Of a DNA stretch of 64,000 nucleotides, positions 1-8,989 are shown piece by piece. The notes beneath the pieces were generated by a model. That model searched no databases. It was not told the origin of the DNA and was given only the letters and a program-made list of their open reading frames with translations. A program made the position numbers and the translations under genes. The stretch's first letter is position 1. Every line of letters starts with the position of its first letter. Source of the DNA: a virus; IMG/VR virus record IMGVR_UViG_3300037247_000703, positions 1-64,000 of that record, one strand, 5' to 3'.

Positions 1-291
1 GAAATGAAACACGAGCGTCATCTTCGAATCCGAGCTCGTGCCCCCGAGCACCTGTCGCACCGCCTCGAAAACACCGTCTTCGATCTGGCACCGCAGGCGC
101 ACGCACGTCTCTTCGCGCAGTGCTTCGCCCTTCACGTCGTCGGCGTCGGCCTTGATGATGATCGGCTCGCGGAAGTCGAGATCGTAGCCGCTCGTCTCCG
201 GGCCGGGGCCGTCAGGATCTTTCGCCATCGCCACCGTATCGAGCTGGGCCAGATCAACAATGAACGGAAATATTAGTCTTCCGCGCGACAC
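1..291 (-). CDS. Partial phage structural protein of unknown function (C-terminus beyond window)
   Basis: Ninety-seven codons are visible before the frame leaves the window. The frame opens with GTG directly after the stop of the upstream connector-like gene, so the two are tightly coupled; an ATG about 20 codons later, followed by AKDPDGPGPE, is an alternative start. I do not recognise a family. Its place after the capsid, decoration and connector-like genes suggests a head-completion or head-tail joining protein, by synteny only. Confidence 0.6.
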   Translation of the reverse strand, partial: MSRGRLIFPFIVDLAQLDTVAMAKDPDGPGPETSGYDLDFREPIIIKADADDVKGEALREETCVRLRCQIEDGVFEAVRQVLGGTSSDSKMTLVFHF

Positions 292-1365
292 CTACGTCGC
301 CCCGAGCTGAATGGGGCGCGTGTAACGGGCGAGGATCGTATCGATTTCCGGGTCACCCGTGAACGCACCGATCGCGGCGCCGCGTCCAGACGGGATCGCC
401 CATTTGGTTTGCTGATCGCGAGTGCGCAGCTCGGTCAATCGCCATGCGTTGAGTGTATCTTGCCGCTTGTCGGCATCGAGCAAGCTCGGCGCATTCCGCA
501 TCACGAGCAACTTCGTCGCCTGCTCGATCAACGGGGGCACGACGCCGATCGGGCCGGGCGGATCGGTGAATCCAAACACACCGTCGACGATGATATTCTG
601 TCGACCGCGCGTCCAAACGAAGTCGTGCAGGAACGTGACCGAGCCGGCAGGAAGGTTCGCCGTGCTGTGGAAGAAAAACTCAACCTTCGGATTGTCGCGG
701 TCATCCGGGTCGAGCAGCCCTTCGGACAGGTGCCGGTTGTAGACACGGATCGAATCAGGATCGACTTTCTTGTCGGACGGCTCGAACGAGGCGAGCACGA
801 TGCTGATATCGGCGAGAGCGATGATCGCCTCGTTGAGCAACAGTCCGCGCGCGCCATTGCCGTCGACCTGAACTGTCTTGGCCTCTGGCTGAAAGAACCG
901 GCCAGTGTACATGTCGACGTAGGCCGACGCGAGCACGATCAGATCCCGCAAGGCGCCCGCCTTGATCTTCGACGCCTTCACGCCTGCGGCGCGCATCGCC
1001 GCGACGGTTGTATACGCATGCGCGAGCGGATTGCTCACCGAGCCCAACACCTCGAACTCTTGCTTGAACGTTTGGTCGGCGCCGGCCGGCGTAAATTTGA
1101 ACGTCCATTCGACGAACCAAATTCCGAGCGGCGTGGCCGTGACGAATGGTGCGACATAGCGCCCGGTTCCAAGCCGCATGCCGGTCGGGCAGTCGAGTAT
1201 GTCGATCGCCGTCGGCGCGACGACTTCGGTGCCGGCCGAATCAACGATGCGGAACGTGCCGCTGTCAATGTCTTTCAGGAACCCATCAACCGGATCGACC
1301 GCGAGCAATTGCAGCGCAGGGAGCGCACAACTGCTATCCGTTCCGACTGCAAGCGCGACAGGCAT
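292..1365 (-). CDS. Putative head-tail connector / virion protein
   Basis: A 357-aa soluble protein with no signal peptide or membrane segment. Residues about 25-115 look like a beta-rich domain (GTFRIVDSAGTEVV, then IWFVEWTFKF). Residues about 120-357 form a mixed segment with DLIVLASAYVDMYTGRFF, reminiscent of gp6-like head-tail connector proteins, which carry a helical patch followed by a loop that meets the portal. It lies two genes after the major capsid protein plus small decoration-like genes, where connectors usually sit. The assignment rests on synteny and a weak family resemblance. Confidence 0.55.
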   Translation of the reverse strand: MPVALAVGTDSSCALPALQLLAVDPVDGFLKDIDSGTFRIVDSAGTEVVAPTAIDILDCPTGMRLGTGRYVAPFVTATPLGIWFVEWTFKFTPAGADQTFKQEFEVLGSVSNPLAHAYTTVAAMRAAGVKASKIKAGALRDLIVLASAYVDMYTGRFFQPEAKTVQVDGNGARGLLLNEAIIALADISIVLASFEPSDKKVDPDSIRVYNRHLSEGLLDPDDRDNPKVEFFFHSTANLPAGSVTFLHDFVWTRGRQNIIVDGVFGFTDPPGPIGVVPPLIEQATKLLVMRNAPSLLDADKRQDTLNAWRLTELRTRDQQTKWAIPSGRGAAIGAFTGDPEIDTILARYTRPIQLGAT

Positions 1366-1393
1366 ACCCGAAGGCTACCATGCACCGCCGACG

Positions 1394-1864
1394 CTACTGG
1401 AAGGCGGGATCATCGTCAGCGGCGGACTTGTCGCCGCCGCCGCTTGCCGCCGCCGGCTCGTCTTCGTCACCGGCTTTGCCCTCGGCTCGCCTCTTCGTTT
1501 CGGTCGCACGTTCGAGATTGGCCTTCGCGCGCTCGGCGCGGGCTTCCTTGGCCGCATCGCTTTCGAGATCAGCGGTCGTGAGCGAACCCACGAACTCGGG
1601 GTTCTTGACCGTGGCTTCCTTCTCGGCCTCTTGCTCGGCCACGTATTGCGCCTCGGCCTCTTTCTGCGAGTCGAACAGGTCGAAGGCCAGCGGCGAATCC
1701 TCGGGATGGTCAGGACGCGAATGGACCTTCGACAGCTTCTCGGCTATCGCATCGCCGACGTGGTACCAGCGATTCGCCATGAACTTCTGATTGCCGAGAA
1801 CGTACCGGCGCAGCACGTATCCCTTGCGCGGGTTGTAGGGCTTGAGTCGAACCACTTTCGGCAT
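1394..1864 (-). CDS. Small phage head-module protein with charged tail
   Basis: A 156-aa protein. The N-terminal 60 residues are basic and aromatic (VVRLKPYNPRKGYVLRRYV, then NRWYHVGDAIAEKLS), resembling the short beta-folded entry of small head proteins. The remainder is a coiled-coil-prone Ala/Glu/Lys tail ending in an acidic, Gly-rich stretch. No family recognised. It lies in the minus-strand head operon about 30 bp from each neighbour. Confidence 0.6.
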   Translation of the reverse strand: MPKVVRLKPYNPRKGYVLRRYVLGNQKFMANRWYHVGDAIAEKLSKVHSRPDHPEDSPLAFDLFDSQKEAEAQYVAEQEAEKEATVKNPEFVGSLTTADLESDAAKEARAERAKANLERATETKRRAEGKAGDEDEPAAASGGGDKSAADDDPAFQ

Positions 1865-1894
1865 CGTCGTCGCCTTTCTAGTTGGCTAGTTCGT

Positions 1895-2137
1895 CTAGCC
1901 CTTGATCGTGAGCAAGCTGCCGCCTGCAATCGCGTTGAGCGCGGTTTTGATCTCATTGACCAAGGTAATCGCGGTAGGGAGATCCGAGGCGTTGGCAGAC
2001 GCAATCGTAGCGACCTTGAGCAGCACGAGATCGTCGGCGATATCGCGCAAGGTACCGGCCAGCGTCGGCGCACCCTGCGCTTCGTTCGGCGCGAGATTCG
2101 AACCGCCCGAACCGAACTCTGTGGTGATAGTTGCCAT
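1895..2137 (-). CDS. Very small head-module protein, unknown
   Basis: An 80-aa protein with a flexible Gly/Ser/Asn-rich start (TEFGSGGSNLAPNE) and a central amphipathic helix (LRDIADDLVLLKVAT) followed by a second helix. Its size and place between a decoration-like gene and a connector-like gene fit a minor virion component. No motif identifies the function. Confidence 0.55.
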   Translation of the reverse strand: MATITTEFGSGGSNLAPNEAQGAPTLAGTLRDIADDLVLLKVATIASANASDLPTAITLVNEIKTALNAIAGGSLLTIKG

Positions 2138-2196
2138 CGTGTCTCTCCCTGGCTAGTGCCCGGTATCCGTGATCGTCTCCGTCTCGCGCCGCGAGG

Positions 2197-2517
2197 CTAC
2201 TTGCCGATGACGAGCAGCTCAAACGTGATGCCCGACAGGTCCACGGCGCCCGCGACTTCGGCGCCGGTCGACATGAGCTGAACGAGCAGCTTGTCGTTGG
2301 TCTTGTCGTAGCGCGCGACGTGATCGCTGTTGTTCTGCTGCACGACCGCCTCGATCGTGACGCCGGTCACCCCGAGCTTTGCCGCGACGAGCGCGGCGAA
2401 GCCGGCGGTGCCGCCGGTCGGATAGCTGTCGTCGCCCAGAAACGAAATCCGGGCCATCGAGAGCGGGCCGCCCTTGCGGCCGATCTCGTTATCTACGGTG
2501 ATTGCTCCGAGTGACAT
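2197..2517 (-). CDS. Putative head decoration / small virion protein
   Basis: A 106-aa beta-rich protein (ARISFLGDDSYPTGGTAGFA, GVTIEAVVQQNNSDH, KLLVQLMSTGAEVAG). The pattern of short strands ending in a hydrophobic strand (GITFELLVIGK) and its position directly downstream of the major capsid gene match small capsid-decoration proteins in many siphophages. Inferred from composition and position. Confidence 0.5.
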   Translation of the reverse strand: MSLGAITVDNEIGRKGGPLSMARISFLGDDSYPTGGTAGFAALVAAKLGVTGVTIEAVVQQNNSDHVARYDKTNDKLLVQLMSTGAEVAGAVDLSGITFELLVIGK

Positions 2518-2576
2518 AGCTTGTCTCCTAGCTTGAGCTGCCTTAGTTGTGCTCCGTGTGCTGAACTTTGCCGCTA

Positions 2577-3530
2577 CTAGGCGACGAGAACGTTGATGCC
2601 CTTGACGACGGCGGTTTCCTCGGCGTACTTCACGTCGAAACGCATCGTCGCGACGATGATCAGCACGCCCTCGGAGACGAGCTTGTCGGTTTCGATGCGG
2701 ATCTGACGCCAGATGCCGACGTTGATGTTCTTGGGATCGACGAGCAAGGTGTTCGTCGAGTCGTTGCCGCCGCCGAGATCCTCGGGGAACAGCGGCACAT
2801 CGATGATCGGGATGCCCGACCAGTTGACCGGCGTGTCTTGCTCCAAGAACTTGTCACCGAGAACCGTGCCGCGGTCGGCGAGGAAGTCGCGGTAGTCGAT
2901 CTCCGAGTCGATCGACGTGAAAAAGCGCATCGCGCGCTTCGTGCGCAAGAACTCGCTCGGCATCGCCTTGAGCATGTTCTTGAACAGCGTCTTGTTCGTG
3001 CGCGTGGTCGAGTGGTCGACCACGTTCGACGTCGCTTGCTTCAGGATGCCGTCGAGCACCGCGAGGAAGGTGTCCGCGCTCGCGGTATCACCTTGGATGA
3101 TGACTTCATCCATGTCGCGCGAGATCGCCTCGCCCATCAGCGTCATGATGGTCTGACGCAGGGTGCCGCCCTCGATGGAGTCTTCCAACACTTCGTTGTT
3201 CAGGCGGATTTCCGCCTTGAACAACTCAGCGTCCAGCTCCGTCTGCGTCAGATCCGGCTTCGCGCGGTCGGTCGCCGCGAGCGCTGTGGCCTCCTGCCCG
3301 GCGCGCAGCACGCGCGAGGCGAAGCGGATCTTGTTGATCTCTTGCTTGTGCGACTTCATCGGCACAACGGTCGCTTGGTTCATGATGACGGATTCGTTGA
3401 TCAGAATCCGCATGAACTTCTTGGCCTGCGCCGGGGCGAGAAGGCCGCCGTCAGTCGTCAGATCCGACAGCGCGAGATCCGCCTTCTGCAAGATGGTCTT
3501 GTTGTCCATGACGTGTGCGAGCTGCGACAT
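2577..3530 (-). CDS. Major capsid protein, HK97 fold
   Basis: A 317-aa protein that forms the icosahedral shell. Features typical of compact HK97-fold capsid proteins: an N-terminal helical arm ([20 protein letters not shown]), an E-loop region around residues 60-100, a long spine-helix segment ([18 protein letters not shown]), then the P-domain and a C-terminal beta segment ending in a hydrophobic strand. No long delta domain is obvious; assembly may instead use the separate scaffold-like protein at 7917-8612. The gene sits between the protease genes and small decoration genes, the normal order. Confidence 0.85.
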   Translation of the reverse strand: MSQLAHVMDNKTILQKADLALSDLTTDGGLLAPAQAKKFMRILINESVIMNQATVVPMKSHKQEINKIRFASRVLRAGQEATALAATDRAKPDLTQTELDAELFKAEIRLNNEVLEDSIEGGTLRQTIMTLMGEAISRDMDEVIIQGDTASADTFLAVLDGILKQATSNVVDHSTTRTNKTLFKNMLKAMPSEFLRTKRAMRFFTSIDSEIDYRDFLADRGTVLGDKFLEQDTPVNWSGIPIIDVPLFPEDLGGGNDSTNTLLVDPKNINVGIWRQIRIETDKLVSEGVLIIVATMRFDVKYAEETAVVKGINVLVA

Positions 3531-3548
3531 TCTGACTCCTCCGGTTTT

Positions 3549-4730
3549 TTAGCGGTCGAAGAATGAACGATGTGTTGGGGTGTTTTTTCGGGTCTGTTCC
3601 CGATTCAGGTCCATCGGCCAAGTCGTATCGTCATCGTCCGACCGCTGGCCCTTTTCTACCGGCAACGCGTTGGAGGTAACGCCCCTGCGCTTGCCCTTCC
3701 TGACACCTTGACGAAGTTTGCGCTCGTGACCCTCGACCTCTTTCGTGAGCTTCGTGACCGTACTGACAAGACTGTCAATCTTGGCCGCCGTCGCTTTGTC
3801 GAGTTTCGCTGTCCGATCGCCGCCGTCGTCGCCCTTCTTCTTCTCGGATTTGCCTGCACCCTCTTTCACTGCCGGGGCAAGCGAGTCTCGCAACGCGAGC
3901 AAAATTTCGACCGCTTCTTTCAACTTGTTAAAGCGGGCCGCTGACATTTTTGCGCCGGCCTTCTTCGTGCCGGTCGGGGCCTTGTCGGCCTTGCTGTATG
4001 ACGTCTTCGCCTTCCGCAAGTCGGCGATCGCCGCATCGGTCTTCTCGATGGCAACCCGCTCGTCGTCGACGTTCTTCATCGCTTCGGCGATGTTGGCGTT
4101 TGCCGCCTTGAGCGACGTCTTGAAATCGTCGTGGCCCGCCTTCGATGCGTCCGTCTTCTCTGCCGCTTCCTCTGCACGCTCGCGCAGTGCGGCCGGAAGC
4201 AACTTGTCGAGCGGGTCATCGGGATCGATCGAAGGCTTGGCGCCGAACTTGAGCTGCGCCTCGACGATGCGCGTGTGCACCACGCGCTTCGAGCTGTCGT
4301 TCTCGTAGTTGTCGGCGAACTGTTTGAACCGGGTGCGTGCGTTGTTGGCGCGGCCAGCCGTGTCGACCGGGAACTTCAGGTTAACCGGATCGGCATACAG
4401 GCTGAGCTTCGTCGGAAAGTTCGCCGGGAACGACAGGTTGCTGTTCGCTTCCAGTACTTCGACGCCGAACTTGCTCGAACGCTCCTGCCGCAGCTCGCGA
4501 AGCTCGTCATTCGTCGCGCCTTCGCGCGGCGCCTGCTTTGCTTCAGCCTTCGCAGTGACGAGATTGCCATCGTCATCCAAGACGATCTCGCCCTCGACCG
4601 TGCCGGACGTGTCACGCTTGACGATCAGAAACGGCTGCAAGTTCGCCGGACGATCCACGAGCGAAACTTCTTCGACCACGATTTCCGTGAGTCGATGAAC
4701 TTGCTCGTCGTCTTGCTTCGTTTTCGTCAT
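3549..4730 (-). CDS. Prohead protease/scaffold-like protein with DUF6582-like region
   Basis: A 393-aa protein. Residues 15-39 carry [20 protein letters not shown], an opening seen in phage XkdF-like prohead proteins. Residues about 85-165 ([18 protein letters not shown], then [20 protein letters not shown]) match my memory of DUF6582, a domain found in such proteins. The rest is a Lys/Ala-rich coiled coil typical of scaffolds, ending with WPMDLN at about 371-376 and a basic tail. The gene lies directly upstream of the capsid gene. No complete catalytic triad is evident, so a scaffold role is as likely as proteolysis. The C-terminal WPMDL is shared with the protein at 7917-8612. Confidence 0.6.
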   Translation of the reverse strand: MTKTKQDDEQVHRLTEIVVEEVSLVDRPANLQPFLIVKRDTSGTVEGEIVLDDDGNLVTAKAEAKQAPREGATNDELRELRQERSSKFGVEVLEANSNLSFPANFPTKLSLYADPVNLKFPVDTAGRANNARTRFKQFADNYENDSSKRVVHTRIVEAQLKFGAKPSIDPDDPLDKLLPAALRERAEEAAEKTDASKAGHDDFKTSLKAANANIAEAMKNVDDERVAIEKTDAAIADLRKAKTSYSKADKAPTGTKKAGAKMSAARFNKLKEAVEILLALRDSLAPAVKEGAGKSEKKKGDDGGDRTAKLDKATAAKIDSLVSTVTKLTKEVEGHERKLRQGVRKGKRRGVTSNALPVEKGQRSDDDDTTWPMDLNREQTRKNTPTHRSFFDR

Positions 4731-4777
4731 CTCCGTTGCGCTAACAGTCTGGACGCTATCTCACACCTCTGTCAATA

Positions 4778-7700
4778 CTACTCAGGTCGCCGAATCGCGG
4801 AACCTCCGATACTGAACCCGGTGAAGTCCCCCGCTTTCACGTCCTTCCACAGAGCATCCGATAGCACTCTGACAGCGAGCAGCCATGTACCGGCCTTGAT
4901 GACCCGCTCGCCGACGGAAAAGTCGGCGGGGGCAAGGAAGGATTCGAGGATCCTGACCTGTTTGGCGAGTTCTGTGTGCTGAATCCCGATGTTCTGGAAT
5001 TCGGCCATGAACTTGTGCGCAGCGGTCCGAACCTCGTCAGCCGAGTAGATATCCTTCTGCGCATCGACCGTCTCGGGTTCGAGGACGATCCCGTACACGA
5101 ATCTTTCTTCTTCGGCCTTCGCGATGATGAACTCGCCAACGCGGTAGCTCTTGGCGATCGCCTTCGCGGTTTCCGCTCGCGCGATTTTCCAGATTGAATC
5201 GGCGTCTTGGCCCTCGATCGTGAACACCCCCCGGAGCTTCGCGCCTTCGAAGCGAACCTTCATGCCGTCTTCAGTCTTGTCAACTACGACGGCGCGACCG
5301 CGGTCAGCAATCCAGATCGCCGAATCCCCGCTCGAATCATTCATCGGCTCGCCGCCGATCGATCCGCCGGCCTCGACGCCTCCGTCGAAATCGAGCAAAA
5401 CCTTCGAAGATCGATTGCGCTGAATACCGGCGACAGCGGCCTTGCCGATCGGGCTCGCTTGCAGCGTCCATCCGTCGAGCCCCTCGCCGTGCCGATCAAT
5501 GAACAAATGCCAAACGCTCTTGCCGTCTTTCCAGACCTGTTGCGACAGCGTGAACTGGCGCTGTTGATCGAGCGTGGCTTCTTCGATCGCAACTGACTGC
5601 ACGCCCTTGACGACGAAGTTCGACACGAAGACAAGGTTCGCGGTCGAGCACTTCTGAATCGTGAACGGCCTGCCGAACCGCGAGAAGGCGATGCGCGAAC
5701 CGAGCGAATCGGGCGCGGCGATCAGGATCGGCAGTTCGAGCGCAGCGGATTTCCGAACGAGCGAGTCAGCCGTTTCCTTTCCGTCTTGAAGCCAGCGTTT
5801 CGTCACGGCGGGATCGAGAACGATGACCGAATCGGGAAATTCCTTGGCATCGTCCGCGGTCGGGAACGCATCGTCGATCGACCACATCGCACAGCCGCGC
5901 TTGACGATGATCGCGATCACTTCCGCAAATGACTGCGGTCGCGCGAACTCGGCGTCGGCGTCAGGCTGGTCAGGCGAGATAAACCGCTTCGTCAGGATGC
6001 GCGTCAATTGATCGTTGACGACGGCCACATTCTCGCTAGTAAAAAATCCCGACTCGACGAGCGCATCCCGAACTCCTCGCGCACGATCGCCAGCCTTCCA
6101 GTAGCGATAGGCAGGGGGGACCGCGGTTTCGAGCGAGGCCGGCAGACCCGAACCGCTGGCCGGCATTCGCTTCGCCATCACCGCGCCCCACGTCAATACG
6201 TCGGGCAGTCCCTTCGAGAATTGCTCGATTTGGTCTAGCCGATCTTCGGCTTCGCCCTTCGTCGGGAAACATCCGAAATTGCGGCCGGTCGTCTCAGCAA
6301 TGACGCAGTATTCGCCATCTTCGTTTTGCTCGATGCGCTTCTCGGCTTCTTCGCGCTTCTCGGTAACTTCGAAGCGGTCGCGCATTTTGACGACAAGATC
6401 AGCGATCTCGACATGTGGCCGACTGAGATCGGGCGGGCCGCCCAGAATCTTCACGCCCTTCGCGGCATCCGCGCTGAGCATCTGCGCGATCGCTGCCTCG
6501 GCAGACTTGCGCAAGTCGCCCCCGGCGTGCACGTAGAGATTCCCATCCTGCAACACGATGACGGCCTTCTCGGCATCGAAGCTGCGCAGGCCGGCGAGCG
6601 TATCGCCCTTGGCCGCCACTCGCGCCAGCTCGCTCGCTGGCGGGACTTCCGGGTTGCCCTCCTGCGACGGCTCACCCTGCAACCGCCAGAACTCGCGCGG
6701 CGTGAGCGACGTGAGCACGCGCCCTTCGGGGGTCACGACTCGATGCGTGTGACCACCGTCGAATGCGGTCGTCTCGACCTGCATCTCGTGATCGTGGAAT
6801 CCCTCGATCTCGGTGCGTAGCTCGGTGCCGTCGGGAAGCACGAGCGCATGAACGTGCTCACCGTCCCATCCGATGTGCTCGCTGTCTTCGTCGTGAGAAA
6901 ATATCTTGTGCTCGTGCTCGCCGTCTTCGTTCGTCACAACGAGCGTGCCATCGGGCAACACGAACAGGTGGGTGTGCGCGCCGTCGAACTTCGTGCTGCT
7001 GTTGTCGCGATCAATCGCGTGAACGTGAATGCCCGCCTCGGCGTTGCCGCTCGGGAATCCTTTGACCATCGAGTTCGCGCTAAAATCTTCTTCGAGCGCC
7101 TTGAGCGCCTGTTCGCTGATCTCGTAGTTCGAGATCAGCAGATGCACGAACGGCTTGCCGTCAGACCGGGGCGCCGTGTGCCGACTCTCGATCTTTTTGA
7201 CGTGAAATCCGGTCGTGTCGATCTCGGATTTGGCCGTATAGGTGACAAGGAACTTGCCCTTGATCTCCTTGAGCGCCTCGACGAACTCTTCTTCGTCGAA
7301 CGCGTTTTCGCCGACCATCGCGTCGTGGCCGACGTAAGGCGGATCGAGAAAGAAAAACGCATCTTCAGCGTCGTACTTCTTCACCGTGTCGAGATAACTG
7401 CCGGTCAAAACCTCGACGTCTTTCAGGCGATCGCGGAACTTCTCGATCCGTTTCGTGGATGTAAGCCGCGAGCCTTCCTGCGCCGGGTTAAACCCCGCGC
7501 GCGCCTCGCTGCCGGCCACTCCCCCGAACGCGAATCCCGACACGTACAGAAAACGGTGCAGCCGGTCGACCTTGTCGACCGGCTGCTCGCTTGTTCGCAA
7601 TGACGAGTAGAGATCCTTGCTGCCGATCCATTCCTTTTTTTCGAGCTGCTCGAATTCGTCGTCGGTCAGGGTCTGAATCGCCTTGAATGCGAAGGTGATC

Positions 7701-7897
7701 TCCGGGTCAATGTCGTTGATGACCTCGACCTCGGAGGCATCCTTCGCGAACAAGACTGCCGCGGACCCCGCGAACGGTTCGACGTACACCCTGTGTTCGG
7801 GGATGATCGCCGCGAGCGTTTTCGCAAGACGCTTCTTCCCCGCCGGGGAAGACCAGATCGTTTTACCGATCTGGCCGATGTGGTCGGGGAAGGGCAT
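4778..7897 (-). CDS. Fusion: D12-class adenine methyltransferase + HxH repeats + XkdF-type prohead protease
   Basis: A 1039-aa multidomain protein. Residues 1-265 are a Dam-like N6-adenine methyltransferase: SAM motif VEPFAGSAAVLF (39-50), IDPE at 63-66 and catalytic DPPY (185-188). Residues 288-388 hold six GxHxH units (GIHVH, GAHTH, GEHEH, GEHVH, GFHDH, GGHTH), probably metal-binding. Residues 531-560 (CVIAETTGRNFGCFPTKGEA) match a short block common in phage prohead proteins. Residues about 740-905 weakly resemble the LigD 3'-phosphoesterase fold (FTIQK, then IWIADRGR and LRGVFTIEG). Residues 930-1039 are a peptidase S78_2/XkdF domain (YGIVLEPETVDAQKDIYSA; candidate catalytic H974 in GIQH and S1029 in GFSIGG). 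The usual role would be maturation cleavage of head proteins. Why a methyltransferase is attached is unknown; it may be released by proteolysis. The start ATG lacks a clear ribosome site. Confidence 0.75.
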   Translation of the reverse strand: MPFPDHIGQIGKTIWSSPAGKKRLAKTLAAIIPEHRVYVEPFAGSAAVLFAKDASEVEVINDIDPEITFAFKAIQTLTDDEFEQLEKKEWIGSKDLYSSLRTSEQPVDKVDRLHRFLYVSGFAFGGVAGSEARAGFNPAQEGSRLTSTKRIEKFRDRLKDVEVLTGSYLDTVKKYDAEDAFFFLDPPYVGHDAMVGENAFDEEEFVEALKEIKGKFLVTYTAKSEIDTTGFHVKKIESRHTAPRSDGKPFVHLLISNYEISEQALKALEEDFSANSMVKGFPSGNAEAGIHVHAIDRDNSSTKFDGAHTHLFVLPDGTLVVTNEDGEHEHKIFSHDEDSEHIGWDGEHVHALVLPDGTELRTEIEGFHDHEMQVETTAFDGGHTHRVVTPEGRVLTSLTPREFWRLQGEPSQEGNPEVPPASELARVAAKGDTLAGLRSFDAEKAVIVLQDGNLYVHAGGDLRKSAEAAIAQMLSADAAKGVKILGGPPDLSRPHVEIADLVVKMRDRFEVTEKREEAEKRIEQNEDGEYCVIAETTGRNFGCFPTKGEAEDRLDQIEQFSKGLPDVLTWGAVMAKRMPASGSGLPASLETAVPPAYRYWKAGDRARGVRDALVESGFFTSENVAVVNDQLTRILTKRFISPDQPDADAEFARPQSFAEVIAIIVKRGCAMWSIDDAFPTADDAKEFPDSVIVLDPAVTKRWLQDGKETADSLVRKSAALELPILIAAPDSLGSRIAFSRFGRPFTIQKCSTANLVFVSNFVVKGVQSVAIEEATLDQQRQFTLSQQVWKDGKSVWHLFIDRHGEGLDGWTLQASPIGKAAVAGIQRNRSSKVLLDFDGGVEAGGSIGGEPMNDSSGDSAIWIADRGRAVVVDKTEDGMKVRFEGAKLRGVFTIEGQDADSIWKIARAETAKAIAKSYRVGEFIIAKAEEERFVYGIVLEPETVDAQKDIYSADEVRTAAHKFMAEFQNIGIQHTELAKQVRILESFLAPADFSVGERVIKAGTWLLAVRVLSDALWKDVKAGDFTGFSIGGSAIRRPE

Positions 7898-7916
7898 CGT
7901 TCACGGGGCCGGGGGG

Positions 7917-8612
7917 CTAGTGCTGCGTCGAGGCTTCGGGATCCTTGCCCCAATCGTACAGCTCGCGAACTTCGTCGTCGCCGAACGACTTGGCGAGATC
8001 CATCGGCCAGCCCTCGGCCGCGTCAGCGCCAGCCGCCTTCTTCGCGGCAGCGGCCTCTTCTTCGGCCTTCTTTTTGTCGGCGTCTTTCTTTTTGTCGGCG
8101 TCGGCCTTCGCTTTCGCCTTCTCGGCGTCGGTCTGGGCGGCACCCTCGCCCTCGCCTTCGCCTTCGCCCTTGCCTTCTCCTTCGCCGGCACCGGCACCTT
8201 CTCCCTCGCCTTCGCCTTCTCCCTTGCCTTCTCCTTCGCCGGCACCCTCGCCTTCGCCTTCGCCGCCCGCAGCGATTTTGGCGGTCAACTCGGCGACCGT
8301 GGCTTCGAGTCCGGCGACCTTCTTCGCCATGTCGGCCTCGGCCTGCGCGGCTTCGTCGAAGACGGGGATCTCGAACTTGTCCAGCTCCTTCGCGACGAAG
8401 GCGCTGCTCGCGACCGCGATCGACGTTCGCAACGCCGTCAGGCGCGCGATCGCCTTCTCGACCGTGTCGGCCTTCGCCTTCTCGATCTCGCCCGTGGCAT
8501 GCGTTGCGAACTCGTCGGCGGTCATCTCCTTCATGACGAGAGCGGCATCACCCGCATGCCCCTTGAGCACGGTTGCACACGCATCGCTCAGTGACTTGAA
8601 GATTGTTTTCAT
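7917..8612 (-). CDS. Scaffold-like protein with Gly-Glu low-complexity linker and WPMDL tail
   Basis: A 231-aa protein. Residues 1-115 are helical and coiled-coil-prone (KAKADTVEKAIARLTALRT). Residues about 116-160 are an almost pure GEGEGEGAG linker. Then comes an Ala/Lys helix and a C-terminal peptide GWPMDLAKSFGDDE (from 201) with DWGKDPE. Flexible-linker, helix-rich small proteins beside the protease and capsid genes are usually scaffolds or minor internal head proteins. An AGGAG ribosome site precedes the ATG. The shared WPMDL peptide suggests a common docking or cleavage signal. Confidence 0.55.
   Translation of the reverse strand: MKTIFKSLSDACATVLKGHAGDAALVMKEMTADEFATHATGEIEKAKADTVEKAIARLTALRTSIAVASSAFVAKELDKFEIPVFDEAAQAEADMAKKVAGLEATVAELTAKIAAGGEGEGEGAGEGEGKGEGEGEGEGAGAGEGEGKGEGEGEGEGAAQTDAEKAKAKADADKKKDADKKKAEEEAAAAKKAAGADAAEGWPMDLAKSFGDDEVRELYDWGKDPEASTQH
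8143..8266 (-). repeat. Low-complexity tandem repeat inside the scaffold-like gene
   Basis: Imperfect tandem hexamers built on ccttcg/ccctcg (plus-strand view) encode alternating Gly-Glu in the minus-strand protein. Such tracts are prone to replication slippage, so linker length may vary between isolates. Confidence 0.8.
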
Positions 8613-8635
8613 GACTCGGATCTCCTGTTGCGGTT

Positions 8636-8986
8636 TTATCTGCCGTCAGTCGGAACCCAAACAGATCGATCGTCGGGCTCCCAAGATTGGCCGTTCAGCT
8701 CACAGTGCAGATACTCGGGCAGCTTGTCGAGTATCCGCTGAACTCCCCACTGTTTTTCATTGCGCAGGTCACGAAAGATCCGTTCGCAAATCTTGAATCG
8801 ATCGCGGACGTGGCCGGCAGTGAGCTTGCCGCCGCGCACAGGATCGCAATCCTTCGCGAAGCTCTTGGCGATGACGGTGTGAAACCCATTGACTACCTGA
8901 GTCAACACCATCGGGTCGCCCTGTGCAAGTTCGAGGAAGGGCGCAGGGATCTTCACCTGCGGCGCGAGCTGCCGTTTCACCTGCAC
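8636..8986 (-). CDS. Small phage protein, unknown
   Basis: A 116-aa basic protein, no signal peptide, no recognised motif. Composition (FLELAQGDPMVLTQVVNGF, RDLRNEKQWGVQRILDKL) suggests a compact helical fold. It lies between the scaffold-like gene and the minor head gene, with only 3 bp to the stop-start junction upstream, so it is likely co-translated in the head operon. Confidence 0.55.
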   Translation of the reverse strand: MQVKRQLAPQVKIPAPFLELAQGDPMVLTQVVNGFHTVIAKSFAKDCDPVRGGKLTAGHVRDRFKICERIFRDLRNEKQWGVQRILDKLPEYLHCELNGQSWEPDDRSVWVPTDGR

Positions 8987-8989
8987 ATC

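Noticed and set aside
409-1581. 390-codon plus-strand open frame
   Set aside because: Lies antisense to the connector-like and small head genes, Arg-rich composition typical of GC-rich shadows, no ribosome site.
2568-3566. 332-codon plus-strand frame across the major capsid gene
   Set aside because: Shadow of the capsid gene on the other strand.
7945-8796. 283-codon plus-strand frame rich in Pro-Ser
   Set aside because: Antisense product of the Gly-Glu repeat; composition explained by the repeat, no start signals.
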